From: Ectobius pallidus
Taxonomy: Eukaryota; Arthropoda; Insecta; Blattodea; Ectobiidae
Length of the DNA: 64,000 nucleotides
Assembly: GCA_964059195.1 (NCBI GenBank)
Contig: CAXKWD010000009.1
Span: 86,091,432 to 86,155,431, forward strand
Direction of reading: 5' to 3'
The first letter of the stretch is position 1, and every line of letters begins with the position of its first letter. The notes below the pieces were generated by a model. The model saw only the letters and a list, made by a program, of their open reading frames with translations. It made no database searches and was not told the DNA's origin. A program made the translations under genes and the position numbers. This document shows, in pieces, positions 33,701 through 46,400 of the stretch.

Positions 33701-36700
33701 GTCGGTCTTCTTATCAGGTTTTTCTGACATTGTTGAGGTTTAGTGTACTTTTCCAACTCTTTTTGTTCTGTGTGATGTTTAATTATTATTTCACCATGTT
33801 AACTTCCTACAACATTTACATAAATAATGTGTGTGTTCTTCAGATGTTGATATATTTTCTGTGATTGTTTCAGAGGATCTGATAATGTTATTGGCATTGA
33901 TCTTTGCCTCCGGCAGGGAGACTGCATTGTCTTCATTATGCCTTATTTGCAACACAAGAGATTTAGTGTGAGTTATTTAATATTTTGTTCGATATTGACA
34001 ATCTGAATTGCAAGAATCAGTGTTTACTGAGATATTTTATATCAAATTCAGTACATGGCTTCATGCAATTTTTGAAGGTATTCAACTACTGCAAACTGAA
34101 CTACAGTCAGTTGTAGTGCTTTTTTCTTTCACATTTCAAAAATTTTTGTTTTAGGACTATGTGCAAGACATGACTGTGGCAGAGACACGTGAATATATGG
34201 GGAATCTGTTCATTGCTCTCCGTAAAGTCCATTCATTCAACATCATACATCGTGACATCAAACCTAGTAACTTCCTTTATGATCGTGAAAATAAGAAGTA
34301 AGTTATGTAATTGTTAAACTATAATATTTCTCTGGCTGCATATAACTGAAAAAAGAAAGAGCTGTTTCTATTCCTAACAGAAATTAAACTAAAGGAACTG
34401 ATTCAATAATGCAAGTGTACATGAACGATTTGTGAAATTTTCCTTAGGTTGCAAGAATGTTTAGAGAAAATTAATCATGAAAGTAGTAAATTTAACAATG
34501 ACAGGATAAGGCATTCTTACTCCTCTTCATATTTTTAGCCCTCTAATGCCCGGTTTCTATAAACTTGTGAAATACCTATAGGTAAATTATCCATGGGGAA
34601 ATTAATTCCAGAATGATATAATGAGCAAGGCCTTGGAGTTGTACAGTTAATTTAATTCAGAAGTTTTTGATTATCATTGTTTAAATTATTATTGATCCTA
34701 CAAGAGTTTAAATTTTATCCAGCCATCCATGAGAGGATAAATTAACCCGACTATTTACCCTTGGAAAGATCTAGCCCGAGTTTGTAGAAACATTTTTTCT
34801 GTCATTTTCATATTTACCCAGAGGACATTTATCTAGAAACTCACCACAAGTGTATGTGATTGTTACCTTTAAATTATTTGAGTTTGTAAAAGTTATCCTT
34901 GTGTAAATTCTGTCCGTTGGATAATTTACCCATAGATATTTCTTGAGTTTATAGAAACTGGGCATTAGAGAGATACCACTAAAAATGTTAAAGAAAGAAA
35001 ATATATATTGACTATTTCATGTCTTTGGGATTTCTTTTGTCATACCTCAAAAGCATTTTGTTATGTTAATGTTGGAAAATGTTCCTATGAAATGATGCTT
35101 GCAGATAAGGACTTACATAGGGACATGTCACATTGGCAGCTGTTATTCCATTTCCCGTAATCTTTTTTTCCCCCCTTCTTTACCAACTTTTTAATGCAAA
35201 ATATTAAACAACTTCGAGAAATTTTACTTCAAGTAGTTACAGGGTAGTTACAGGGTATATGTTTCCATGCATTGGTGTTATGAGGAATTATGAATTTGTA
35301 TTTCTTGAAAAAAGTTTATATACAGTTAAACTTAATAATTTAAAGCTGTAGGGAGCAGCAAAAAAATCAAATTAATCAAGATTTCATATTAGGAAAGTTT
35401 ATTACTTTGTAGGAATGTCAATGGGACCATGCTAAAGGTTCAAGTTATTCACTTTGATTTTAAAAGCTTGCATTATCCAAGTTCAACAGTACGAATTTTA
35501 GAAAATAGTTTAATTTCAATGAAATAATTATATTGTACATACAAGTAAAGAAAAAAAAATCACCAAAATGATGCACACAACCACTGCCTTCTATATCTTA
35601 CAAGCCATGCTGCTTGAAATCTGGCAACACAGGAGGTAGTCCTATCTGTGGTGGTCTGTGGGAAGCATTTGAATATGTTTATATTGCAGATAATTTTCTT
35701 CATCACAAATACTGACTTTATTTAGGCCAAATCAGTAGGCCTATATTACATAGCCTATACTTGTGATGTGCATAATAACGTAACGTGCGGTGACTCCACA
35801 TATCTGAAGGAATTCGTAGTTTTCAGTGTCTCCTCATTATACGTTATGATGTCTCGTTTTTTCTTATTTTATTGGTAATAACCTCACTTAACCTGTTAGG
35901 CCTACGAGCTCTGTTATTTTACCCACAACAGAGTCATATTTTATTAAGCTGCTACACTTCTCTGGGTCATGTTGTACCACCACTGAGCTAGTTGTCCCAG
36001 GTTTAATATAACCTAGAATACTGATATCTCTTTTCTTGTCACACGCACTTTGTGGAAGACTACGCACATGACTGTCACTGAAAAGAATAACTTTGCCTAA
36101 TTCCTTGGGAACGCTCAGCTTTCCGTTATTTGCTGTCAAGTCATTCATTCGTTCAACCTCCGGTGGTGAACTGTGTTGATTCGCCAGCACTTTTGAGGTT
36201 AAGGTTTGAATCCCGTTCACCAAACTGTAGGAAAACGCTGGTAGTAATATTGGGAGGATAGGAGATTGCATATACTACGATTTGGAGTCTGCCACATTAA
36301 GATGAATTAGGCCTACTCTGAGCAGCTTGATAAAAGTTCATACCAGTAAAAGTGACTCTATTTCTCTTCAATTCTTCTTTAATACCAGCCAATTCTTCCT
36401 TAAGGACACTAATATCATACCGTACCTCACTCTGGTATTCGTTTGTAGCTGATGAACACGAAATTCTTCTGTGAAAAACTGTTCTCTGGTGTACTCAATT
36501 AGAGGTGATGGTTTATATAAATCTCTCATTATGTACACGGTTTTTACCTTCCCTATGCTCTCCAGTTGCTCTTCAGGTGTATCCAGATGTTCTCTAAACA
36601 ATAGGTGATGGCTGGGATTACTTTAAGCTGAAATATGCTTAATTTTTTGATGATTCTGATGGAGTTCATTGCTTTATTTACAACATGTTCATAGCCGACA

Positions 36701-39700
36701 GGACTACCGATGCGATGTTGCCAGATTTAACAGCATGGCTTGTAAGAAATAAAGAAGGCAGTGACAGAACTGTTTAACTATGTCTTTCAAATATTTATCT
36801 ATAAGAAAACAATAAATCCATAATAGACATGTCAAAATCTGGTTGCTATAAACAATAGAAAAAGTCATTTTAGTAGTATGTCCTTGAATTGCAAATTATT
36901 GCAATTACAGTATATGGTAACCACTGTTTTGCTGAATTTTATGACTGCTATGATTGATTTTTCATGGTAATGCATATTCTTCAGTGGTGGTCAAAATAAG
37001 ATTACACAGATTGCAAACACTTTTTTTTTTTTTTTTTGCTGCTTCCGCCGGGTTGTAATGATGTGATTAATTGCAATTTCAGATTCTTATTGGTTGATTT
37101 TGGATTGGCTCAAAATGTAACTTCTACTGACATGTTATCACCTGAAGCCACAGCTTCACATTCCAAGAAAAGAAAGCGTGAAGAGGTAGGTTCTCCAATT
37201 TTTGAGTACCCACTTATAAAATGCTAGCAATTGAAACAGGCCCTTAAAATGGAGAATATAAATTGTATAAATTGGACAGTAGAAGAATTCAAATGCAACA
37301 TAAGAGCATGGAAATAGTTAAGTATCAAAATGCATGATCATGAAGAAACAATGACTTGTGAAAACAGGAGTTCATATATTTTAAGTCAGTCATTGGCAAC
37401 ACCCGGGTCCAAGGAGGTGGATGCGCAATATATGACCCCATCAAGAGGGGTCACGTTAGCCTCTCCACTTCAACCCCACTCTCACCTTCACGTGGTGGAC
37501 CTGTTTAAGCCGAGTAACCCAGTCCAAGGTTGTGGTAACCAATCCCTTCGGCGGGCTGGGTCGGTGAACTAAGAGAGACGGGGGTCTTGGCAGGGCTGCT
37601 TGGGGGTAACTCGAGATTAGGCTTGTCAGGATGGTGTGAACTGGCAGCGGGATTCACATCTGGGTTGGTGGCGGATGAGCCTCTAGTAGGTCAACGGCAG
37701 CACCCAAGGTCTAGTTAGCTGACCAACTGCGAAGGGGTAGGAAGAACTCCTCAAGCCAAGGTGACGGCAACTTCCTAGGAGTTGGGTCTCCAAAATCAAG
37801 TTTCCCTGGCCCTCCAGGTTGGGGGTTGGGCGTTGGATTGACAATTCAACCCCGGAAAAAATTATCTGTTGAGAAGCCCAAAGAGAATCAAGCCGGACTG
37901 ATCAAAATATGGCGACCAAATGCAAAGAAAATGGCTAATGATTTGAGACTGTGTTCCTGGAATGTATTATCCTTATATAAACCAAGAGCCCTAAAGATGT
38001 TAATAGACCAATTAAATAAATACCGAGCAGATATTACAGCCTTGCAGGAAATTAGGTGGGTTGGAAATGGGGTAGTTGAAAAAAAGGAATGCACGGTATA
38101 CTATAGCTGTGGAGATAAGCACATGTTAGGCACTGGATTTATTGTGAGTAATAGAGTTAAACATCTGGTGTTAGATTTTAAACCGGTGAATGAACGACTT
38201 TCATGCTTGAGAATAAAAAGCAAATTCTTTAATTGTAGTATAATAAATGTACACATGCCAACAGAAGACAAGTCAGAAGAGGAGAAAGCTAGAGCTTATA
38301 ATCTTCTAGAGAAAGCTTATGATGCGTGCCCAGGAAATGATATTAAAATCGTAATTGGAGACATGAATGCACAAATAGGAAAAGAGGAAATATACTACCC
38401 GATAGTAGGTAAGCATAGCCTCCATGATTGTAGTAATGAGAATGGCCTCAAACTAATTGATTTTGCTACATCAAGAGGATTAGTTGTTGGTAGTACACAG
38501 TTTCCTCACAAAAAGATACACAAAGGAACATGGAAATCCCCAGATGGCTACACAGTAAACCAGATTGACCATGTCTTAATAGAAAAGAGACATGTATCAA
38601 TGCTGATGGATTGCAGAACTTTCAGAGGTGCAAACATGGACTCTGACCATTTCCTAATAGTGGCGATAATCAGAGCAAAGATAAGTAATTACAAAAAAAA
38701 TTGTATGACAAAAAGAAAACAGTACAATGTAGACCTTCTCAAGGAACAAGATAAACTAAAACAGTATCAAACTAAACTCAATGAAGGAATAATGAAAACA
38801 AGACAGGAAGGAATTGATGCAGTAACCAGTGTCAATGGTTACTGGAACACCATTAAAGAATTGCTTGTCACCACAGCTGAAGAAACCGTAGGGGTACAAG
38901 ATAGAACTAAAAGTAAGGATTGGTTTGATGAAGAATGTGAGAGGATAACCCAGGAAAAAAATGAAGCATATTTACGTATGTTACAAAGAAACTGTACACG
39001 GCAATCAACAGAAGAATACAAAAATAAAAGAAAAATAGAAAAGAAAATACATAGACAAAAGAAAAGAGTATACGAAAATGAAATAGCAAAAGAAATACAA
39101 GAAAACTTTGATAGAAATAACACAAGAAAATTTTATAAGCTGATCAATGAAGGTAGGAAGACATTCAAACCAAGAACTACTATATGTAAAGATAATTTAG
39201 GAAACATTATAACAGAAAATACTAAAATTTTAGAACAATGGACTAAATATTTTAAAGACCATTTTAATAATAATTTCAATGGCGAAGTTAGTGAACAGGA
39301 AGAAATAAACACAGATAATGCTATAGATTTTACTATTGATCCTGGAGATGTTTTTAACAAATGTAGTAATTTTAATGAAGAAAGTAAACCAACAATAGAA
39401 GAGATTCAGGAAGTAATACAAGAACTTAGAAATAAAAGGGCTCCTGAAAAGAATTGCTAAAAAATGGAGGAAAAGAATTAGTAGTCCTACTCTATATGAT
39501 ATTTGAATTGATATGGAATAACGAAGAGATTCCAGATGAATGGAAGATTGGTCTGATTTGCCCAATATACAAAAAAGGTGATCCTATGCAGCAAAAGAAT
39601 TATAGAGCAATAACATTATTGACAACAACTTATAAAATATTTTCTAAAATACTATTTCTAAGATTACTACCTTATACAGAAAAACTAATCAGCTCGTACC

Positions 39701-42700
39701 AATGTGGATTCCGGAAAGGTAAAAGTACAATAGATCAAATATTTATATTAAGGCAGATCTTGGAAAAGACAAAAGAATATAATATTGAAACTCATCATTT
39801 GTTTATCGATTTTAGTTCGGCATATGATAGTATTAACAGGAAAGAACTGTATATTGCAATGGAAGAATTTAAAATACCTGGGAAACTTATTAGATTGGTC
39901 AAAGCAACAATGGAGAATAGTCAAGGTTTAGTTAAAATTCAAGCTGATGTATCAGAACCCTTTGAAATAATGAATGGATTAAGACAGGGCGATTCACTTT
40001 CGTGCTTGCTTTTTAATATTGCACTGGAAAAAGTAATTAGAGATGCTGGCATCCAAACAAGAGGAACCATATTATATAAATCAGTACAGTTACTGGCCTA
40101 TGCTGACGATATTGATATTATAGGCAGAACAGAAAATGACATAAAGAGAACATTCATAACCTTAAATGAAGCTGCTAATAAAATGGGTCTTCAGATAAAT
40201 AAAGAAAAAACAAAATACATGATAATGAATGGAAATGGTAAATATAAAAGAACAGAGCTACAAATAGAAATAGGGAATTCAAAATTCGAACGAGTAAATG
40301 ACTTTATGTATCTAGGATCCCTAATTAATGAATCCAATGACATTAAACAAGAAATAGGTAATAGGATTCAAAGTGCCAATAAATGTTACTTTGGAATGCT
40401 AAAATATTTTAGATCTAAATCTCTCACTCGAGCAACAAAAATTAGGCTTTATAAAACACTAATTAAACCAGTGCTAATGTACGGATGTGAAACCTGGGTC
40501 CTGACAGAGGAGACTGCTATGCGACTCAGTGTGTTTGAAAGGAAGATACTTAGAAAAATATATGGTCCCATCGAAGAAAGGGGAGAATGGCGATTAAGAT
40601 ATAATAAGGAACTATATGATATATACAAATCACCAGATATCGTCACAGACATTAAAATAGCAAGGCTAAGATGGGCAGGCCATGTTCAAAGAATGGATAA
40701 TAGCGAGATAGTTAAAAGGATAATGGAAAGTAAGCCAGAAGGAAGAAGAAGCGTGGGAAGACCTAAGAATAGGTGGATGGATGGAGTGTTGGAAGATGTA
40801 AGAAAACTCAAAATTAGGAATTGGTGGACGGTTGCCAGAAATAGAGAGGTCTGGAAGAGAACACTAAGGGAGGCCGTGACCCGGCCTGGGTTGTTGAGCC
40901 AGATATGATGATTGGCAACACCCTGCAATTCAAATGAAACTATCTTGCCAAAAATGTGTTTTATTAAAGGGTTAAGATTAATTCTGCTTATATTCTAAAG
41001 GGATTTTGTCCTTAGTGAAAAAGAACATTGTACAGGTAGGGGGAAAAAAAGCGGACCTACTAAAATATTTAAGTTGCTGATATGAGCCACTGCACATGCC
41101 TAGAACCCAGGCAAGTGCAGTAGCTCATATCGGCAACTTAGATATTTTAGTAGGTCCGCTTTTTTTCCCCTACCTGTACAATAGACTAGACTGCTCCTTT
41201 TGCAAGGAGTTTATGACTACTGCTGTGATTCATCTCATTTTCTTCAATAGGTTAGGATTACTTAAGGATTATTACATTAAGTCAAAGTTTTTTGACTTAA
41301 GAATTATTACATAAGTCAAAGTTTTTGTTATTCCCAGTATTAATTACCTATAGCATTAGAACCCTATGGCTCCATCCCCAGATTTTTACCAGCCTTCAGG
41401 CTGTTCAAATCATCATCGTAATCATCACATGACAGAAGAGACCTTATTGTAATGCAGCATATAAGAAGGAATGTTAATTGGAAGTGAAATTCTACCAGTA
41501 GTCTCTTACAGTGACCCAGATTTGATATCTTTATTTCCATTGGTAATTATGTGCATTTTATCATTCGTCCCTGGATAGCCATTCCTGTAATTATTATGGG
41601 GACAGCCATTCAAGAGTACTGTACATAGAACTTGGCTCATCCACATGAGAAAATAAGGGATCTATGATTACTAGCCTATTTATACTATCTGTATCCTTAC
41701 TGCTTTCTTGGATAAACATAAATTCCAATTTTAGTGTCTTGTTAAAGTAGCGTTTACGTTTTTTTGAGTCATTCACCACAGAAAACAAACTGTTCACTTC
41801 ATAATAATTAAAAACAACTGGGGCATACCTTACACACTACGCTCATCTAACATCTCATTTCTAACAATCTCAGTGAATGAGATTTGTATTTCCGGGCTGT
41901 ATGGCCATGGTCTGTCCGTTTTTACTGCTAATGTAATATATTAAGTCTCAATGAACTTCTATCAGGTGTAACTGTCATTCAAATCTAGATTAGATGGCCG
42001 GAAATTGTACCTGGGAGCTTAGATTCAGATATGAAGAAAAAAGTTTATTAGTTGTCTTATGGCCAAACGGTTGCAATGCATTCGACCTCTGTGAGCTTCC
42101 TGCTAGGATCGACATCATTGTTGGAACAAATCAGTTCTGATATTGAAGAAAATGAAAGAGTTCTGTGGCCAGATTGTGTTTGTTAAAACATAAAGTTAAG
42201 TAATAATTTAAATGTTAATAATTCAGAGACAAAAATAATCTGGAACATAAGTTCTTTTTCTGGGACTATCCCCTTTGGGAACAAATTATCACTTTGTCAC
42301 TGTACAGTCGGTCAAATAAAAAACGTCAGGACTCGTATGCAGTTAAAATTAAAGTTTTAACGCATTAGTTCACAAGTTTCCTATAAAAAACATAAAATAC
42401 AGGTATTTTCAGAACGTATTGAGGCCATGCGACAGGAGGGAAAAAATGAACGAGGGAAAATGAAAAACGCGGAAAGCGCAATACACGATATTCAACTTAA
42501 TGTATTGTCATAATTCATTTTGCTTTGTCATCGCATCACATACAAATGCTAGCTTGAGAGAAAGTGTAGTTAGGGCTGTAATTGACCTGCATTTTTCGGC
42601 CTCTGAAGCAGTGAGAAGGTTCCATATTTCTTAAAGAGGTGGGTACTTCACTATAATGCGACCGGAAGTTTTCATAGGAATCGTGGATCTGGCCGGCGTA

Positions 42701-43448
42701 TTTCGATGCTAGATTGGTGGCAGAAGTTGAACGTAAGTTATTGATTTTGCACTACAAGTACCGGTGTTATAAAATAAAATCTTTAAAAAATGCTCCTTGA
42801 ATAATCATATTCCTTGCGAATTTATTAATTATTAATATTATAAGAATTTGCAACCAAGAATTATGGCGGATGTGAGACATATAGCCACAGCCTTGTATAC
42901 ATGTTCGTTTTGGAACAAAACTGACTAAATAATCAAGAAAATACATGGAGAGACAAGAGGCAGGTGTGAACCTAACCTTAAGTCTTCCTGAACATGCGGA
43001 TATGCTCGTTCATGATACTTAATCAAATACCGCCCGACGTTTTTTATTTGACCGACTGTACCATCATCATTGCCTTTAAAGGGTAAAAAATATGTATAAA
43101 CTTTAATACAATTTAACAATAAATTTATGCTAGATTATTTGCTTCAGAGTAGAAAGAGCATCTTACAAAGGGAAATTCCACCGTTCCCATGAGTGTATTT
43201 TTTTATCACAAAAGTTATTTATATTTACATTGTTAAAGCTATTTTAAAATTCTGTTAACAGTTCCTTTTATTTAACCGTAAGGCAGGGTTGCCATACGTA
43301 CGACTATAGTCGTACACATACGACTATTTCATATATTTGTACGACGTGCGACGCAACCATGAGTCGTACGCCTATTTGTACGTCTATTTTTAACATAGCT
43401 TTTTATATTTTTTTAACCAGTCTGCTGTCGAATTTTAAATGTTGAGGC

Positions 43449-43495
<47 letters not shown>

Positions 43496-46400
43496 CATAC
43501 AGCTTCTGTATTCTCATGGTTTTTTTGTAAGCATGTAGCTAAAATCAATATGAATGGAAAGCAGTCCTGTTCCTTTTGCAGTAATTACAACACTGTGGCA
43601 ACTACTATTTATTTAATTTTATTGTATTTTATCAAATTTAGCACATCGGAAGATAAAGAAACACGCCTAATCATTTACAAATAAGATGATTGATTAACAA
43701 TTACATGACATATGTAAGGTGTAAAAGACCGATTATGAATTATTATTATTATTATTATTATTAATAACGCAATACGTTCATTACACTAAAAAATCACAAA
43801 GTATACGACAGTTTTGACTAGAATACGACTATTTTCGAATATTGGTACGACTGTTCTACGTTTCTGATCTGGCAACCCTGCCGTAAGGTTACATTTGTCA
43901 GTAAAATAAAATACAGTACAATAAAAATATATTATTGAATCATGTGGAAAATGCTAAGATTTTATTAACCAATATATAAAAAATATATATATATATTATT
44001 AATAATGATTAGATCAGGTGGAGAATTTGTGAGAAAAATGCAAGAGAAAGTTATAATATAGGTGTCGCATTCAGATTTTAAAAATTTGTTACAGGATGAC
44101 AAGTACAATAGTACTCAGGGGACTCCAGAGATGCCAAAATTAAAGAGAATGGCTCTGCAGCCAAGAGTGAATGAAAGTAATAAAGTCAGCATCTCAAGAC
44201 GTGAAACACCACATGCCTATAAACCTTCATTACTAAACCACAAGCCTTCAGAAGTAAAGAAGGGCCCTGCTGAAAATGATATCCGTCAGCTACTTTCGCC
44301 AACAAGAAATAAGGTTGATAACATTAATTATCTTATGGCTTAAGAATTTTTAACTCTTGACTGTAACTATTGTTGATTATATATTTCAATTTATAACCCT
44401 ATTAACTTCACAGAATCAAACTCTTTAAAATTTCCTTTACTAGCCCATTACAGTTAAATGTCATAACAAATGATGAAATAACTAAATTACTTCCATATTA
44501 AAAAAATTATTTTCTGGTCCCTGTCAAATGTTATGTTACATTAAATTGTGTTGGTTGTTAGCATAATCACTTTGAAAGCTCCTTTTAAGTTTATTGGTAA
44601 ATATGATGCTGATTTCCATATAAGAATAATTCAGTTAACAAAGTTGCAATTGCTTATGCTCTGCCAAGATCATTATAGTATATCACAATATCAGAGCTTT
44701 CGTGCCTGCCATGATTGTCATACACTTTAAATTGTAACCTTTAGGCAGATATAATCAAATTTCAAATGAATGGAGTTTCTTTGTAATGAAAAAAATAAAT
44801 TTACTGCCCCCATAGCTTTGTGATACTTGTACTACTTTTTAGTCTTCTTTACATAACATTCCAATAAATTAATTTACTTAGCATCAATAGCATAGGAGAA
44901 ATCTGTACTAGGAGTTACAAAAATTAATTTGAACTTAAAACAGTTTAAATTTCAAAATTAAATCTAACCATACTAACACGTGTATGATAAAATTGTTCTG
45001 CATGCCCACATCAATTCCAATTTTAGTGACTTGTTAAAGTAGCGTTTACGTTTTTTTAAGCCATTCACCACAGAAAACAAACGGTTCACTTCATAATAAT
45101 TAAAAACACCTCGGGCATATCTTACCACACTACACTCATCTATCATCTCATTGAATGAGATTTCTATTTCTGGGCTGTATGGCCACGTAGTTACTGCTAA
45201 CATAATATATTAAATCTCAATGAATTTCTGTCAGGTATAACAGTCATTTGGTGTTTAATATTTTGAACATTACCTTAATATGTAAGATTTGAGGCTTTCC
45301 TGGCGAATCTTATGTAGAAAATCTTCTCGGGTTTGCAGCCAGGTGAGAAGTTTGTTGTGGTCCAACGTTTCCGAGGCTGACGCTGCCTCCATCCTCAGGG
45401 AATCTGAAGTGTCGAGTTTTGATATGTAGGGGAAATATATACCAACCCGAGTTGGGCGGAGTCGACCAATCAGGGAGCAGCTGTTCTGTTTTCGGTCCTT
45501 TTCCGGGCCAAAATGTTCCTTTCAGATTCCCTGAGGATGGAGGCAGCGTCAGCCTCGGAAACGTTGGACCACAACAAACTTCTCACCTGGCTGCAAACCC
45601 GAGAAGATTTTCTACATTACCTTAATATTATTTGTGACTGCAATTATTACTGCCAGATATTTGAATTTCTCCACTTGTTCAAACGATTTACTGGCTTTTC
45701 TAATATTCTGTAGTGTATTATTTTGACGTTTCATGACCATATACATGTCAATTAATTCCAGCTTTAAATTCTGAATTTGTGAATCAATTAACATTTGATA
45801 AAATGTATTACAGTTTATCAAATAAACAATATAGCCTATAACATAAAAACTATTTATGAATATTGTATTTAGCCACTATTGTCATGTGCACTGGATACGT
45901 TAATGTATCAGTTTCTATTATAGAGAAGTTGTTCTTGTTTGATATTCCTGAATACAGCGGATTTAAAGGGTTAAGCAAGGACAGCTTGCATTTCAAGGAA
46001 GCAAAAATAATAATAAAATATTGATTGCTGAAACCTTAAAGTAAATCATGTTAAGAGTTTTGTATTCTGTTACAGTATTTAGGTAAGAAGAATGAAAACA
46101 CACCACCAAATGGGAAGAAGACTCCTAGACGTAAACTTATGCAGAACGATGAAATTCGTTCTCCATTAAAAGACAGTCGCAACAATATGAAGCATAGCTC
46201 TATCAAGAAGAAACTTTTTCCTACTGGTTCTCCTAGAGTTTCAAACGGTATCCACACAGGTGGCCTCAAGTTCCAGACCTTGGCTCCAGAGACTGCCAAT
46301 GGACCCAGTTTTGTAAGAGTACAGAATTCCCAGGTATTAACTTCAGGATTTTTATAAATATCTTAGTAATTGAACTTCTTTAGCAGCATGAACAATCTGT

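Larger units (their letters stand above)
35582..36763 (-). mobile_element. TIR element carrying SGNH-like coding remnants
   Basis: The ends CACTGCCTTCT and inverted AGAAGGCAGTG are followed by ACAAGCCATGCTG and ATCTGGCAACA on both sides, so TIRs of roughly 70-80 bp with indels. Target duplication not clear. It holds two minus-strand ORFs (next entries). Alternatively, coding DNA of other origin was captured between the repeats. Confidence 0.6.
37405..40910 (+). mobile_element. RTE-like non-LTR retrotransposon, nearly full length
   Basis: 3506 bp flanked by the 13-bp duplication ATTGGCAACACCC (37392-37404 and 40911-40923). It has about 420 bp of GC-richer 5'UTR, a single EN-RT polyprotein interrupted once, and a short 3' end finishing GATATGATG, a minimal repeat tail. 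Length, lack of ORF1 and short tail fit the RTE group. It sits in Cdc7 intron 5 in sense orientation. Confidence 0.85.

Noticed and set aside
38839..39565. Minus-strand hydrophobic ORFs within the RTE-like LINE
   Set aside because: Antisense of Lys/Glu/Asn-rich linker sequence; no independent support.
43439..43684. Plus ORF starting in the (TA)n repeat
   Set aside because: Low-complexity IYIYIY translation inside a hAT MITE.
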